The notes under the pieces: model-generated
Told to the model about the DNA's origin: nothing
Seen by the model: only the letters and a program-made list of their open reading frames with translations
Databases searched by the model: none
Made by a program: the position numbers and the translations under genes
Shown here: positions 1-9,864 of the stretch, one piece after another
How the letters are laid out: each line of letters starts with the position of its first letter
Position numbering within the stretch: the stretch's first letter is position 1
Assembly (NCBI RefSeq): GCF_000876015.1
Contig: NZ_BBQM01000012.1
Location: 124,001-188,000, forward strand
Direction of reading: 5' to 3'
DNA: 64,000 nucleotides
DNA from: Cupriavidus basilensis
GTDB lineage: Bacteria; Pseudomonadota; Gammaproteobacteria; Burkholderiales; Burkholderiaceae

Positions 1-376
1 CGGATACGACGGCACCGTGGCCAACTACCGCCGCGTGGTGCTGACCGCGATGCAGGAAGTGGAAGACGGCATCACCGGCCTGTCCGCGCTGTCGCGCGCC
101 AACGACCAGCAGCGGCGCGCCGTGGGCAGCGCGCGCCAGGTGCTCGACATGGCCACCGCGCGCTACGAAGGCGGCGCCACCGGCTACCTCGACGTGATCA
201 CGGCCCAGCAGGGCCTGCTCGGCGCCGAGCGCACGGCGGCGCAACTGCGCGGCCAGCAGATGCTGACCGCGGTGTTCCTGGTCAAGGCGCTGGGCGGCGA
301 CTGGGGCGGCGCCTCGACGCTGGCCGATGGCGGGGCGAAGGCGATGAAGGGGATGAAGCAGGTGGTGGCGAAGTAG
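1..376 (+). CDS. Outer-membrane efflux protein (OMF/NodT family), C-terminal end
   Basis: Partial gene; it enters from the left edge in frame 2 and stops at TAG 374-376. The visible ~124 residues are alpha-helical and Ala/Gln-rich, with the pattern ATARYEGGATGYLDVITAQQ followed by LLGAERTAAQLRGQQM. This is the typical last coiled-coil repeat of TolC/OprM-like outer-membrane channels (the 'RY..G...YLDVL.AQ' signature). The protein would form the outer-membrane exit duct of a tripartite efflux pump whose inner-membrane genes lie outside the window. The family assignment is firm; substrate unknown. Confidence 0.88.
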   Translation, partial: GYDGTVANYRRVVLTAMQEVEDGITGLSALSRANDQQRRAVGSARQVLDMATARYEGGATGYLDVITAQQGLLGAERTAAQLRGQQMLTAVFLVKALGGDWGGASTLADGGAKAMKGMKQVVAK

Positions 377-485
377 CGGATGGGTCCGGCGGCGTGGCTG
401 GCCATGCCGAAGGTTTGCACGCAAGCAGATTGCTCGCGTCATCAGCCCTGGCGCGAACCTCGACATACCGCTGGTTCGCTCCCCT

Positions 486-501
486 CTCCCGCGTGCGGGA
501 G
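486..501. repeat. CTCCCGC/GCGGGAG hairpin repeat, copy 1
   Basis: CTCCCGC, 2 nt, GCGGGAG forms a 7-bp perfect dyad in the intergenic space. A longer relative lies at 1642-1665. Both are preceded by a similar GCGGATGGGTC-GGCGG stretch (376-394 and 1590-1607), so they may be copies of one dispersed intergenic repeat. Confidence 0.5.
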
Positions 502-565
502 CGGGAGAACACCTTGCCTAGGCGTATCTGGCGGCTTCGTTCATTGCCCTGGCGCGTTGCCCCGG

Positions 566-600
566 AAAAAAAAGCGCCCGGACCAAGCCGGGCGCTTTTT
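566..600. terminator. Bidirectional rho-independent terminator
   Basis: The stem GCGCCCGG (574-581) pairs with CCGGGCGC (588-595) around a 6-nt loop. It is flanked by eight A on the left and five T on the right, so it can act on both strands. It sits between the + strand efflux gene and the 3' end of the minus-strand MetQ-like gene, 42 nt beyond that gene's stop. Confidence 0.88.
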
Positions 601-641
601 GCTTCCAGGGCCCCGAAGGGCCGCGCTGCCTCAGCGCTGGT

Positions 642-1457
642 TCAGCGCTGGTACGCCGGCGGCAGGAAGCCCGCGAAGCGCTGCTGCGTGGTCGCCTTGA
701 ATTCCGGCGACTGGTAGGCGTCGCGGATGTCCTTGACGAACGGCTTGCCGAGGTCGGCGGTGCGCACGGCCACCAGGTTCATGTAGTAGTCGGGAATCTT
801 CTCCAGCGACAGCGCCTCGGTCAGCTTCAGGCCGGAGGACAGCGCGAAGTTGCCGTTGACGAAGGCGTAGTCCACGTCGTCGAGCGAGCGCGGCAGCTGC
901 GCGGCTTCGAGCTGGATCAGCTTGAGCTTGTTCGGGTTGGTCTCGATGTCGCGCTCGCTGGCGCGGATCGTGTCGGTGCCGGGCTTGAGCGTGACCCAGC
1001 CGATCTGCTGCAGGATCGCGATGGCGCGCGCCAGGTTGGACGGATCGTTGGGCAGCGAGACGGTGGCGCCCGGCTTCACTTCGGCCAGGGTCTTGTGCTT
1101 GTGGCTGTAGATGCCGATCGGCGCGGTCGGCACCTGCAGCACCTCGGACAGTTGCAGCTTGCGGTCGCCGGCGAACTTCTTCAGGTAGGCCACGTGCTGG
1201 AAGGCGTTGGCGTCGATGGCGCCATCGGCCAGCGCCAGGTTGGGCTGCACGTAGTCGCTGAACTCGACGATGGTGACCTTGTAGCCCTTCTTCTCCAGCA
1301 GCGGCTTGATGCCGTAGCGGATCTGGTCGGAGTACGGGCCGGCGGTGGCGCCGAAGCGGATTTCCTTCTTGTCCGGATCGGCCGCGCCGGCCGTCTGGAT
1401 CACGCCGAGGGCAAGCACCGCGGCAATCAGTCGAATCCCGAAACCCATTTTCATCAA
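642..1457 (-). CDS. MetQ/NlpA-family ABC transporter substrate-binding protein
   Basis: A 271-aa periplasmic binding protein of the NlpA/MetQ family (D-/L-methionine receptors of MetNIQ importers). The N-terminus is a signal peptide with likely cleavage after AGA around residue 25. There is no lipobox cysteine, so unlike E. coli MetQ it is probably soluble. Family features include FGATAGPYSDQI at the mature N-terminus, an EFSDYVQPN segment, 'DANAFQH' and a long middle lobe with NDPSNLARA. Neither the ATPase nor the permease gene is adjacent, so it is an orphan receptor or works with a distant MetNI. Methionine or a related sulfur compound is the likely ligand, which fits the neighbouring O-acetylhomoserine sulfhydrylase and sulfonate genes. 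Confidence 0.88.
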   Translation of the reverse strand: MMKMGFGIRLIAAVLALGVIQTAGAADPDKKEIRFGATAGPYSDQIRYGIKPLLEKKGYKVTIVEFSDYVQPNLALADGAIDANAFQHVAYLKKFAGDRKLQLSEVLQVPTAPIGIYSHKHKTLAEVKPGATVSLPNDPSNLARAIAILQQIGWVTLKPGTDTIRASERDIETNPNKLKLIQLEAAQLPRSLDDVDYAFVNGNFALSSGLKLTEALSLEKIPDYYMNLVAVRTADLGKPFVKDIRDAYQSPEFKATTQQRFAGFLPPAYQR

Positions 1458-1641
1458 AGCTCCCCGTGTCGTTGGTGTGTATGGCGTGCCCGCGCGCGCT
1501 TTCAGCGGCGGGCGAGGGAGCCATTGTAGGGGGCTACCTATGCGCGAGGAACGAGTAAATATGCATGGGCATATAACTCGGGCGAATAAGGCGGATGGGT
1601 CTGGCGGGGTGGTGTGCGATGCGCCTGCCTTCTCCCGCGGT

Positions 1642-1665
1642 CCCTCTCCCGCAAGCGGGAGAGGG
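1642..1665. repeat. CCCTCTCCCGC hairpin repeat, copy 2
   Basis: CCCTCTCCCGC (1642-1652), AA, GCGGGAGAGGG (1655-1665) is an 11-bp perfect dyad. It lies 43 nt past the stop of the sulfhydrylase gene and is related to the hairpin at 486-501. It has no T-tract, so it looks like a REP-type repeat rather than a classic terminator. Confidence 0.55.
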
Positions 1666-1707
1666 GGAACCTGCGGGAAACGACAGGCAGGGCGGGCAGC
1701 GCCGGCC

Positions 1708-2982
1708 TCAGGCCGCCGCCAGCGCCCGGTCGAGGTCTTCGAGCAGGTCGTCGATATGCTCGATGCCGATCGACAGGCGCACCATGTCCTCGCTCACGCC
1801 GGCGGCCTTCAGTTCGGCGGCGTCGAGCTGGCGGTGGGTGGTGGAGGCCGGGTGCGTGGCCAGCGACTTGGCGTCGCCGATGTTGACCAGGCGCGTGAAC
1901 AGCTGCAGCGCGTCGAGGAAGCGCGCGCCGGCCTCGCGGCCGCCGCTCTTGAGGCCGAACGACAGGATGCCGGGGCCGCGGCCGCCGAGGTAGCGCTGCA
2001 CCAGCGCGTGGTCCGGGTGCTCGGGCAGGCCGGCGAAGTTGACCCATTCGACCTTGGGGCTGGCCTTGAGGTGGCGCGCCACGGCCAGCGCGTTCTCGGT
2101 GATGCGGTCCAGGCGCAGGGCCAGGGTCTCGATGCCTTGCAGGATCAGGAAGGCGTTGAACGGCGACAGCGCCGCGCCGGTATTGCGCAGCGGCACCACG
2201 CGCGCGCGGCCGATGTAGGCGGCCGGGCCCAGCGCTTCGGTGTAGACCACGCCGTGGTAGGACACGTCGGGTTCGTTCAGGCGCCTGAAGCGGGCCTTGT
2301 GCTCGGCCCACGGGAACTTGCCGCTGTCGACGATGGCGCCGCCCACGCTGTTGCCGTGGCCGCCCAGGTACTTGGTCAGCGAGTGCACCACGATGTCCGC
2401 GCCGTGCTCGAACGGCCGGCACAGGTAGGGCGAGGGCACGGTGTTGTCGACGATCAGCGGGATGCCGTGGCTGTGCGCGACCTTGGCGATGGCGGCGATG
2501 TCGACGATGTTGCCGAGCGGGTTGCCGACCGACTCGACGAAGATGGCCTTGGTACGCTCGTCGATCAGGTCGCCGAAGGCGGCCGGGTTGCGGCCGTCGG
2601 CGAAGCGCGTCTCGATGCCGGACAGCGGCAGCGTGTGCGCGAACAGGTTGTAGGTGCCGCCGTAGAGCTGGCTGGCCGAGACGATGTTGTCGCCGGCCTC
2701 GGCGATGGTCTGGATCGCGTAGGTGATGGCCGCCATGCCGGACGCCAGCGCCAGCGCGCCCACGCCGCCCTCGAGCGCGGCCAGGCGCTGCTCGAGCACG
2801 TCGTTGGTCGGGTTCATGATGCGGCTGTAGATATTGCCGGGCACCTTGAGGTCGAACAGGTCGGCGCCGTGCTGCGCGTTGTCGAAGGCGTAGGCCACGG
2901 TCTGGTAGATCGGCACGGCCACCGCGCGGGTGGTGGGATCGGGGGAGTAGCCGCCGTGGACTGCAATCGTCTCGAGTTTCAT
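1708..2982 (-). CDS. metY: O-acetylhomoserine sulfhydrylase (aminocarboxypropyltransferase), Cys/Met-metabolism PLP enzyme
   Basis: A 424-aa PLP enzyme of the Cys/Met-metabolism family. It joins O-acetylhomoserine with sulfide (or methanethiol) to give homocysteine (or methionine) in the cytosol. The start is the ATG at 2982 ([11 protein letters not shown]); an upstream in-frame extension is not family-like. Visible signatures: [20 protein letters not shown] near residues 52-71 (phosphate binding from the neighbouring subunit), IVDNT with Asp179 for the PLP ring nitrogen, and [11 protein letters not shown] with Lys204 as Schiff-base lysine. The length suits MetY rather than the shorter (~390 aa) MetZ/MetB enzymes. 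It lies on the same strand as two sulfur-compound receptors, consistent with sulfur assimilation. Gene symbol inferred from length and motifs. Confidence 0.9.
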   Translation of the reverse strand: MKLETIAVHGGYSPDPTTRAVAVPIYQTVAYAFDNAQHGADLFDLKVPGNIYSRIMNPTNDVLEQRLAALEGGVGALALASGMAAITYAIQTIAEAGDNIVSASQLYGGTYNLFAHTLPLSGIETRFADGRNPAAFGDLIDERTKAIFVESVGNPLGNIVDIAAIAKVAHSHGIPLIVDNTVPSPYLCRPFEHGADIVVHSLTKYLGGHGNSVGGAIVDSGKFPWAEHKARFRRLNEPDVSYHGVVYTEALGPAAYIGRARVVPLRNTGAALSPFNAFLILQGIETLALRLDRITENALAVARHLKASPKVEWVNFAGLPEHPDHALVQRYLGGRGPGILSFGLKSGGREAGARFLDALQLFTRLVNIGDAKSLATHPASTTHRQLDAAELKAAGVSEDMVRLSIGIEHIDDLLEDLDRALAAA

Positions 2983-3142
2983 GTTGTGGTTGCTGGATCT
3001 ATGGTGATGGGAAGCCTGCCGGGAGCGGGCATGGTAGCAGCGCGGGCCGGCGCCCGCCAAGGCGGTGGCCGGTGATCGCACCGGGCCGCGCGCGGCCCGT
3101 GCCGGCGCTGCCCGGCGCTGCCCGGCGATACCCGCCGCCCGG

Positions 3143-4111
3143 TCACTGGCTGGCGAGCGGGAAGCTGGCCTGCCAGACGTTGTCCTTGACCTGGATCGGG
3201 GCCGGAATCAGCTTCTGCTGGTAAAACAGGTCGGCCACCTGCTGCTGGGCGGCCACCACGTCCGGCGTGACCGGGGTGGCGCCGTAGGGCACGCGCCGGA
3301 GCCAGGCTTCCACCACCTGCACTTCGAGGCCGACCGCGGGCGCGAGCAGGGCGGCGGTCTCGCCGGGGTTCTTCACCACCCACAGGCCGCTGGCGCGCAG
3401 TTGCTCGAGGATGGCGTTGACCGCCTGCGGGTGCGCCTTGACGAAGGCGCCGGCGGCTTCGTAGAAGTTGAACGGCGAGGGCACGTTTTCGTAGTCGGCG
3501 ATGGTGCGCACCTTGAGGGCCTTCTGCGCCAGCGCGTAGTAGGGGTCCCACACCACCCAGGCGTCCACGTTGCCGCTCTCGAAGGCGGCGCGGGCGTCGG
3601 CCGGCGGCAGGTAGATCGGCTGGATGTCCTGCAGGCTCAGGCCGTTCTTCTTGAGCAGCTGCACCAGCAGGTAGTTGGAGCTGGAGCCCTTTTGCAGCGC
3701 GACGCGCCTGCCCTTGAGGTCGGCCACCGTGCGCACCGGGGACTTGTCGAGCACGAACAGGGCCTCGTTGGTCTTGCCACCGGGCTCGGCGCCGACGTAG
3801 ACGAAGCTGGCGCGCGCGGCCTGGGCGAACACGGCCGGCGGCGCGCCGGTGTAGCCGAAGTCGATGCTGCCGGCGTTGAGCGCCTCCAGCAGTTGCGGGC
3901 CGGCCGGGAATTCCTTCCACTCGACCTTGAAGCCCAGCGGCGCGAGCTTCTTCTCGAGCGAGCCCTGGGCCTTGAGCACGGCGAGCAGGCCGGCCTTCTG
4001 GTAGCCCACGCGCACGGCCTGGTCGGCGGCGGCGGCGCCGGCGGACCAGGCCAGCGCGGCGAAGGACAGGGCAAGGCCGAGGCGGCGGGGCCAGTTGCGC
4101 AACAGGGTCAT
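3143..4111 (-). CDS. SsuA/TauA-family aliphatic sulfonate ABC transporter substrate-binding protein
   Basis: A 322-aa exported receptor with a signal peptide ending near AGAAAA (residue ~28). The mature part starts with VRVGYQKAGLLAVLK and carries 'EWKEFPAGPQLLEALNAGSIDFGYTGAPP', 'GRRVALQKGSSSNYLL' and 'DAWVVWDPYYA'. These blocks define SsuA-like periplasmic proteins for alkanesulfonates. No permease or ATPase gene is adjacent, so it may share the transporters encoded at 9865-12555 or 16575-18330. It could equally serve sulfate esters or nitrate-like anions; the sulfonate call is by family. Confidence 0.88.
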   Translation of the reverse strand: MTLLRNWPRRLGLALSFAALAWSAGAAAADQAVRVGYQKAGLLAVLKAQGSLEKKLAPLGFKVEWKEFPAGPQLLEALNAGSIDFGYTGAPPAVFAQAARASFVYVGAEPGGKTNEALFVLDKSPVRTVADLKGRRVALQKGSSSNYLLVQLLKKNGLSLQDIQPIYLPPADARAAFESGNVDAWVVWDPYYALAQKALKVRTIADYENVPSPFNFYEAAGAFVKAHPQAVNAILEQLRASGLWVVKNPGETAALLAPAVGLEVQVVEAWLRRVPYGATPVTPDVVAAQQQVADLFYQQKLIPAPIQVKDNVWQASFPLASQ

Positions 4112-4816
4112 GCGATTTCTCCGGAAGGGTGGCGGGGATCGGGAAGATCCGGCTGGGCCCTATGGTTGCGAAATCGCGGTGGCAGGGGAAGGAAGCTTAT
4201 TGCATTTGGATAGAACCGGGCGGGCCGCCCGAGGTCAGACCGGAGGCCGCCGGCGCGGCGCGCAGGCGACGCGCGGACGGTGGAAGACCGCCGCGCGGGC
4301 CGCGCCTGCGCGTTGCAATTTGTGCAACTGCTTTCAAGGGTGCGCACCCTGCGACACCTTGCCGCAGTCAGGATGTTTCTGAACAAGCGCACCGTTCACC
4401 GCACGATCGCGCGAGATGCCGTATTGTCCTGTTTGGCGGACAGTGTGTTCCTGTTCCCGGGTTTACCCTCGTTGTTGCGATGCGGTAGATTCGCGCCACG
4501 ATGTCTGACGGCCCCCGATTCTCATCAATAAACCACGTTTGCCGCACCGGCAGGCGTGTCGAGCATCGTCACCGCAACATCCTCCTGTGTGGACCGCCGC
4601 AGTCCCGCAACGCTCTGTCCAGCAAGGACCGGGCCATCCTGCCCAACCCGTCCCACAAGGACCAGGCCAGTCCGCCGCTGATTGGCGCTTCTCCGGGCCG
4701 GCAGGCCGCCTGAACCGAGTTTCCCCCAAGCCTTAAGTCGTCTGCCTCTTGCTTGCGCATCGGGCGGCAAAACCACGCCGCGCCGTCGTTCCGTGGCTTA
4801 CTCAACCAGTCGTGAC
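4112..4816. other. Divergent intergenic region with two palindromes
   Basis: This 705-bp gene-free stretch separates the ssuA-like gene (leftward) from cyoA (rightward). Two dyads stand out: GTTGCA-5 nt-TGCAAC at 4312-4328 and the 14-bp palindrome AGGGTGCGCACCCT at 4337-4350. Either could be an operator for the ssuA-like gene about 200 bp away. I see no convincing reading frame; the small open frames here lack codon bias and family similarity. Confidence 0.5.
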
Positions 4817-5785
4817 ATGAAGATACCCGAACTTCCGCGTTGGACGCGGTTCCTGCCCGGTGGCGCCCTGCTGCTGCTGGCCGGCTGCAACATGACCGTG
4901 CTAGATCCGAAGGGCCAGATCGGCGCCGACGAAAAGAACATCATCCTGATCGCGACCTGGCTGATGCTGCTGGTGGTGGTGCCGGTGATCATCCTGGTGT
5001 TCACCTTTGCCTGGAAGTACCGCGCAAGCAACAAGAACGCCCGCTACGAGCCGGACTGGTCGCACTCGACCGGGATCGAGGTGGTGGTGTGGCTGATCCC
5101 GTGCCTGATCATCCTGGTGCTGGGCATCATCACCTGGAAGTCCTCGCACGACCTGGACCCGTACAAGCCCATCGAGTCGGACGTCAAGCCGATCACGATC
5201 GAGGCCGTGGCGCTGAACTGGAAGTGGCTGTTCATCTATCCCGAACTGCACATCGCCACCGTCAACGAGATCGCGTTCCCGGTCAACACGCCGGTGAACT
5301 TCAAGATCACGTCCGATTCGATCATGAACTCCTTCTTCATCCCGCAGCTGGGCAGCCAGATCTACGCGATGGCGGGGATGGAGACCAAGCTGCACCTGAT
5401 CGCCAACGAAGCCGGCAGCTATGACGGCATGTCGGCGAACTACAGCGGCGGCGGCTTCTCGGGCATGAAGTTCAAGGCCAAGGCCGTGTCGAACTTCGAC
5501 TTCGAACAGTGGGTCAAGCAGGTCCGCGCCTCGTCGCGCGAGCTGAACCTGGCCGACTACGAACAACTGGCCAAGCCCAGCGAGAAGGAACCCGTGACGC
5601 TGTTCGCCAAGGTCGATCCGCAGCTGTACCACGGCATCCTGCACAAGTACATGGACGGCGCCGGCGGCGCGATCGCCGGCAACGGCACCTCGTTCGGTCC
5701 TGTCTGCACCTCGCGCAACACCCTCGGCGAGAGCCAGGTGTCCCTGGCCGCGCCCGCTAAGTCGGCGCCGGGCTCGAATTCCTAG
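4817..5785 (+). CDS. cyoA: Cytochrome bo-type ubiquinol oxidase subunit II
   Basis: A 322-aa lipoprotein subunit of the bo3-type quinol oxidase. The start is ATG 4817 because it gives a lipoprotein signal with lipobox LLAGC (Cys24); the upstream in-frame extension would destroy it. Two membrane helices follow (about residues 42-64 and 85-105), then the periplasmic cupredoxin-like domain with [20 protein letters not shown] and [17 protein letters not shown]. The CuA-ligand cysteine/histidine set of cytochrome c oxidases is absent, as expected for quinol oxidases. First gene of cyoABCD, with cyoB starting 5 nt after its stop. It takes part in oxidation of ubiquinol and proton-pumping reduction of O2. 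Confidence 0.97.
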   Translation: MKIPELPRWTRFLPGGALLLLAGCNMTVLDPKGQIGADEKNIILIATWLMLLVVVPVIILVFTFAWKYRASNKNARYEPDWSHSTGIEVVVWLIPCLIILVLGIITWKSSHDLDPYKPIESDVKPITIEAVALNWKWLFIYPELHIATVNEIAFPVNTPVNFKITSDSIMNSFFIPQLGSQIYAMAGMETKLHLIANEAGSYDGMSANYSGGGFSGMKFKAKAVSNFDFEQWVKQVRASSRELNLADYEQLAKPSEKEPVTLFAKVDPQLYHGILHKYMDGAGGAIAGNGTSFGPVCTSRNTLGESQVSLAAPAKSAPGSNS

Positions 5786-5790
5786 GAGTA

Positions 5791-7770
5791 ATGATGTTTG
5801 GCAAATTGAGTTTGGATGCCATCCCGTTCCACGAGCCCATCGTCATGGGCACGTTGTCGGTGGTGGCCCTGGGCGCGCTGGCGGTGTTCGCGCTGATCAC
5901 CTACACCCGCAAGTGGGGCTGGCTGTGGAATGAGTGGTTCACCTCGGTCGACCACAAGAAGATCGGCATCATGTATTCGGCCGTGGCGATGGTCATGCTG
6001 CTGCGCGGCTTCGCCGACGCGATCATGATGCGCACGCAGCTGGCGCTGTCCACCAACGGCTCGCCGGGCATCCTGCCGCCCGAGCACTACGACCAGATCT
6101 TCACCGCCCACGGCGTGATCATGATCTTCTTCGTGGCGATGCCGCTGATGACGGGCCTGATGAACCTGGTCGTGCCGCTGCAGATCGGCGCGCGCGACGT
6201 GGCCTTCCCGTTCCTCAACACGCTGAGCTTCTGGCTGTTCGTGGCCGGCGCGATGCTGGTCAACGTCTCGCTGGGCGTCGGCGAGTTCGCGCGCACCGGC
6301 TGGCTGGCCTACCCGCCGCTGTCGGGCCTGCAGTTCAGCCCCGGCGTGGGCGTGGACTACTACCTGTGGAGCCTGCAGATCTCCGGCCTGGGCACCTTGC
6401 TCACCGGCGTGAACTTCCTGGTCACCATCCTCAAGATGCGCGCCCCGGGCATGACCCTGATGCGCATGCCGGTGTTTACCTGGACCGCGCTGTGCACCAA
6501 CGTGCTGATCATCGCCTCGTTCCCGGTGCTGACGGTCTCGCTGGCGCTGCTGGGCCTGGACCGCTACTTCGACATGCACTTCTTCACGAACGAAATGGGC
6601 GGCAACGCCATGATGTACGTGAACCTGATCTGGATCTGGGGCCACCCCGAGGTGTACATCCTGGTGCTGCCGGCATTCGGCATCTTCTCGGAAGTCATCT
6701 CGACCTTCTCGGGCAAGAAGCTGTTCGGCTACAAGGGCATGGTCTACGCGACCTGCGCCATCATGGTGCTGTCGTTCCTGGTCTGGCTGCACCACTTCTT
6801 CACGATGGGCTCCGGCGCCAGCGTGAACGCGTTCTTCGGCATCACCACCATGATCATCTCCATCCCGACCGGGGTGAAGATCTTCAACTGGCTGTTCACC
6901 ATGTACCGCGGCCGCGTGCGCATGACCACGCCGGTGATGTGGACGCTGGGCTTCATGGTCACGTTCGTGATCGGCGGCATGACCGGCGTGCTGATGGCCG
7001 TGCCCGCCGCTGACTTCGTGCTGCACAACAGCCTGTTCCTGATCGCCCACTTCCACAACGTGATCATCGGCGGCGTGCTGTTCGGCTACCTGGCCGGCAT
7101 CACCTACTGGTTCCCGAAGGCGTTCGGCTTCAAGCTCGACGAGCGCCTGGGCAAGTGCGCCTTCTGGTGCTGGCTGGTCGGCTTCTACCTGGCCTTCATG
7201 CCGCTGTACGTGCTCGGCTTCATGGGCATGACCCGCCGCCTGAACCACACCGACAACCCGGCCTGGAACCCGTTCCTGTACGTGGCCGTGTGCGGCGCCG
7301 CGCTGATCGGCCTGGGCGTGGTGTTCCAGGTGCTGCAGATCGTGGTGAGCGTGCGCAACCGCAAGGCGCTGGCCGACGTCACGGGCGATCCGTGGAACGG
7401 CCGCACGCTGGAGTGGTCCACCTCGTCGCCGCCGCCGTTCTACAACTTCGCGCACACCCCGGTGGTGCGTGACCTGGACGCCTTCGCCGACATGAAGGCC
7501 CGCGGCGAAGCGCCGAAGCAGGAAGCGCACTACGAGCAGATCCACATGCCGAAGAACACCGGCGCCGGCTTCTACATGGGCGCGTTCAGCTTCGTGCTGG
7601 GCTTCGCCGCGACCTGGCACATCTGGTGGCTGGCGATCGTGGGCCTGGTGGGCATGATCGTGTCCTTCATCTTCCGCAGCAACGACGACCACATCGACTA
7701 CTACGTGCCCGCACGCGAAGTCGAGGCAGTCGAAAAGACCCACTTCCAGCGCGTCGCGTCGCAGGCCTGA
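5791..7770 (+). CDS. cyoB: Cytochrome bo-type ubiquinol oxidase subunit I
   Basis: The 659-aa catalytic heme-copper subunit. Conserved elements: [15 protein letters not shown] (His107, low-spin heme ligand), WGHPEVYI (His285 of CuB, followed by the cross-linking Tyr), [10 protein letters not shown] (the two further CuB histidines) and '[11 protein letters not shown]' with the heme ligands. About 15 hydrophobic segments are visible, matching the family. The start [16 protein letters not shown] follows an AGGAG ribosome-binding site at 5784-5788. It receives electrons from ubiquinol through heme b and reduces O2 at the heme o3/CuB site. No cyoE (heme o synthase) follows the operon, so that function must come from elsewhere. 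Confidence 0.98.
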   Translation: MMFGKLSLDAIPFHEPIVMGTLSVVALGALAVFALITYTRKWGWLWNEWFTSVDHKKIGIMYSAVAMVMLLRGFADAIMMRTQLALSTNGSPGILPPEHYDQIFTAHGVIMIFFVAMPLMTGLMNLVVPLQIGARDVAFPFLNTLSFWLFVAGAMLVNVSLGVGEFARTGWLAYPPLSGLQFSPGVGVDYYLWSLQISGLGTLLTGVNFLVTILKMRAPGMTLMRMPVFTWTALCTNVLIIASFPVLTVSLALLGLDRYFDMHFFTNEMGGNAMMYVNLIWIWGHPEVYILVLPAFGIFSEVISTFSGKKLFGYKGMVYATCAIMVLSFLVWLHHFFTMGSGASVNAFFGITTMIISIPTGVKIFNWLFTMYRGRVRMTTPVMWTLGFMVTFVIGGMTGVLMAVPAADFVLHNSLFLIAHFHNVIIGGVLFGYLAGITYWFPKAFGFKLDERLGKCAFWCWLVGFYLAFMPLYVLGFMGMTRRLNHTDNPAWNPFLYVAVCGAALIGLGVVFQVLQIVVSVRNRKALADVTGDPWNGRTLEWSTSSPPPFYNFAHTPVVRDLDAFADMKARGEAPKQEAHYEQIHMPKNTGAGFYMGAFSFVLGFAATWHIWWLAIVGLVGMIVSFIFRSNDDHIDYYVPAREVEAVEKTHFQRVASQA

Positions 7771-7775
7771 AACCT

Positions 7776-8414
7776 ATGTCCACACAAGTCCTAGACCGTC
7801 ATTCCGCGCATGCCGCAGGGCATGCCCATGACCATTCGCACGACCACACCCATCACGACACCAGCGCCAACACCGTGTTCGGCTTCTGGGTCTACCTGAT
7901 GAGCGACTGCATCATCTTCGCCGGTCTGTTCGCCGCTTTCGCGGTGCTGCGCGGCGAAGTGGCGGGCGGCCCCTCGGGCAAGGAACTGTTCGAACTGAAC
8001 TACGTCCTGGTCGAGACCTTCCTGCTGCTGTTCTCGAGCCTGACCTCGGGCATGGCGATGGTGGCCCTGCACAACGGCCAGAAGTCCCGCCTGCAGTTCT
8101 GGCTGGCCATCACCTTCCTGTTCGGCGTGGCCTTCATCGGCATGGAAATCAACGAGTTCCATCACATGATCGCCGAAGGCGCGGGCCCCAACCGCAGCGC
8201 CTTCCTGTCGTCGTTCTTCACGCTGGTCGGCACCCACGGCCTGCACGTGGCCAGCGGCCTGCTGTGGATGGCCGTGCTGATCTGGCAGATCGCCCGCAAG
8301 GGCCTGACGCCGACCGTGGGCAAGCGCCTGGCGTGCTTCGCGCTGTTCTGGCACTTTCTGGACATCGTCTGGATCGGCGTGTTCACCGTGGTCTACCTGA
8401 TGGGAGCGATGTAA
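7776..8414 (+). CDS. cyoC: Cytochrome bo-type ubiquinol oxidase subunit III
   Basis: A 212-aa integral membrane subunit with five hydrophobic helices and family blocks [27 protein letters not shown] and [11 protein letters not shown]. The start is ATG 7776, 5 nt after cyoB. The N-terminal tail is unusually histidine-rich (9 His between residues 9 and 27), a variable cytoplasmic extension that could bind metal. The stop overlaps the cyoD start (TAATG). Confidence 0.97.
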   Translation: MSTQVLDRHSAHAAGHAHDHSHDHTHHDTSANTVFGFWVYLMSDCIIFAGLFAAFAVLRGEVAGGPSGKELFELNYVLVETFLLLFSSLTSGMAMVALHNGQKSRLQFWLAITFLFGVAFIGMEINEFHHMIAEGAGPNRSAFLSSFFTLVGTHGLHVASGLLWMAVLIWQIARKGLTPTVGKRLACFALFWHFLDIVWIGVFTVVYLMGAM

Positions 8415-8782
8415 TGGAACACAGCAACGTCTCGACCGCCGGCCACGGCGCGCACGGCACCAGCGCCGGCGGCGCCAGCCACAGCAGCGTCAAGAACTAC
8501 GTGATCGGCTTCGTGCTGGCGGTCATCCTGACCGTCATCCCGTTCCGCCTGGTGATGGGCGGCGGCGGCACGGTCGCCGCCGGCACCACGCTGGCCGTCA
8601 TCCTCGGCCTGGCCGTGGTGCAGATCGTGGTGCACCTGGTGTACTTCCTGCACATGGACCGTTCCTCGGAGCAGCGCTGGAACGTGATGGCGCTGGCCTT
8701 CACCGCGCTGATCCTGCTGATCGTGATCGCAGGTTCGCTGTGGATCATGCACAACATGAACCAGAACATGATGGTGCACTGA
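8414..8782 (+). CDS. cyoD: Cytochrome bo-type ubiquinol oxidase subunit IV
   Basis: A 122-aa small subunit with three membrane helices. Family blocks are KNYVIGFVLAVILTVIPF, QIVVHLVYFLHMD and the Met/Asn/His-rich C-terminus. It starts at ATG 8414, overlapping the cyoC stop by one base, so translation is coupled. Known role of the family: assembly and stability of the CuB site in subunit I. Last gene of the operon. Confidence 0.96.
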   Translation: MEHSNVSTAGHGAHGTSAGGASHSSVKNYVIGFVLAVILTVIPFRLVMGGGGTVAAGTTLAVILGLAVVQIVVHLVYFLHMDRSSEQRWNVMALAFTALILLIVIAGSLWIMHNMNQNMMVH

Positions 8783-8802
8783 GGATCTTCCTCCGGCGTA
8801 AA

Positions 8803-8836
8803 GACAAAGGCGGCCCGCGGGCCGCCTTTGTCGTTT
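8803..8836. terminator. Palindromic bidirectional terminator
   Basis: Positions 8803-8832 are a perfect 30-bp palindrome (arms GACAAAGGCGGCCC / GGGCCGCCTTTGTC around GC) followed by GTTT. It sits between the convergent ends of cyoD (+) and the TauD-type gene (-) and can end both transcripts. Confidence 0.85.
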
Positions 8837-8851
8837 CCGGAGTCCGGCTGC

Positions 8852-9802
8852 CTATGCCGCCGCGCGCGCGTGCGCCGCGTGGTTGGCCGGCTCGCCCGCC
8901 TTGGGCGCGCCGGACTTGACCGCGACGCTGCGCCGGCCGTCCACGCCGACCGGCACGTCGCCGGCGATGGTCACGCGCCGCACCACGCGCTTGGCGTCGC
9001 CGTAGTCGTTGATGGCGTAGTGCTGGGTGGCGCGGTTGTCCCAGATCGCCACGTCGCCGGCGCGCCAGCGCCAGCGCACGGTGTTCTCCAGGCGGTGCAC
9101 GTGGTCCTGCAGCACGGCCACGAGGTGCTGCGAGTCCGAGCCCGAATAGCCGAGCAGCTTCTTGACGAAATGCCCGAGCACCAGCGTGCGCTCGCCGGTT
9201 TCCGGGTGCACGCGCACCACCGGGTGCTCGGTCTCGTAGATGGCCGAGGTGAAGACCTCGCGGTAGCGCTTGATGGCGTCGGTGCTGACCGTGGTGCGCG
9301 TGGCGGCGTAGTCGTAGTCGTTGGTGTGCAGCGCCCACAGGCGGTCGGCCAGCTCGCGCAGGCCCTCGGGCAGGTCCTGGTAGGCGGTGGCGGTGTTGGC
9401 CCACACGGTGTCGCCGCCGGCGGCCGGGATGATCACGCCGCGCAGCACCGAGACCTGCGGGTAGGCCAGGTCGAAGGTGACGTCGGTATGCCAGGAGTTG
9501 GCGCGCCCGCCGTGCTCGGAGTCGAGCTCCAGCAGGAAGCGCGTGCCGTCGCGCGAGGGCACGGTGGGGTGGGGCACCGGCGTGCCGAACAGGCTGGCGA
9601 AGCCTTCCTGCGCGGCGTCGTCGAGATGGTCCTGGCCGCGGAAGAACAGCACCTTGTGGCGCAGCAGCGCCGCGCGCACGGCGGCAAAGGTGGCGGCGTC
9701 GAGCTGCGGCGAGAGCCGCACGCCGCGGATCTCCGCGCCGATGCGCCCGGCTACCGGGTGGATGTCGAGTTCGACTTGCGATGCGGCGTGCTGCTGGGTC
9801 AT
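8852..9802 (-). CDS. TauD/TfdA-family Fe(II)/2-oxoglutarate dioxygenase
   Basis: A 316-aa non-heme iron dioxygenase of the TauD/TfdA/AtsK group. These enzymes couple 2-oxoglutarate decarboxylation to hydroxylation of a sulfonate or sulfate ester, releasing sulfite or sulfate. The start is ATG 9802; the frame stays open far upstream but only the part from here is family-like. The 2-His-1-Asp facial triad is visible as His105-x-Asp107 (NSWHTDVTF) and His261 (NRATQHYAINDY), with the 2-oxoglutarate-binding Arg near 272-276. It is the last gene of the leftward operon starting at 13657 and follows the ATPase gene by 62 nt, so its substrate is probably what that transporter imports. Taurine, alkanesulfonates and alkyl sulfates are all possible. 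Confidence 0.93.
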   Translation of the reverse strand: MTQQHAASQVELDIHPVAGRIGAEIRGVRLSPQLDAATFAAVRAALLRHKVLFFRGQDHLDDAAQEGFASLFGTPVPHPTVPSRDGTRFLLELDSEHGGRANSWHTDVTFDLAYPQVSVLRGVIIPAAGGDTVWANTATAYQDLPEGLRELADRLWALHTNDYDYAATRTTVSTDAIKRYREVFTSAIYETEHPVVRVHPETGERTLVLGHFVKKLLGYSGSDSQHLVAVLQDHVHRLENTVRWRWRAGDVAIWDNRATQHYAINDYGDAKRVVRRVTIAGDVPVGVDGRRSVAVKSGAPKAGEPANHAAHARAAA

Positions 9803-9864
9803 GGCGTTCTCCCGTGGGTCTAGTCCTGCGTTGGTGTCCGGCGCCTGCCGGCGCGCTTCAGATT

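Noticed and set aside
5782..7743. A 653-codon antisense frame opposite cyoB
   Set aside because: His/Arg/Val-rich low-complexity translation. The plus strand encodes the heme-copper subunit with all metal ligands.
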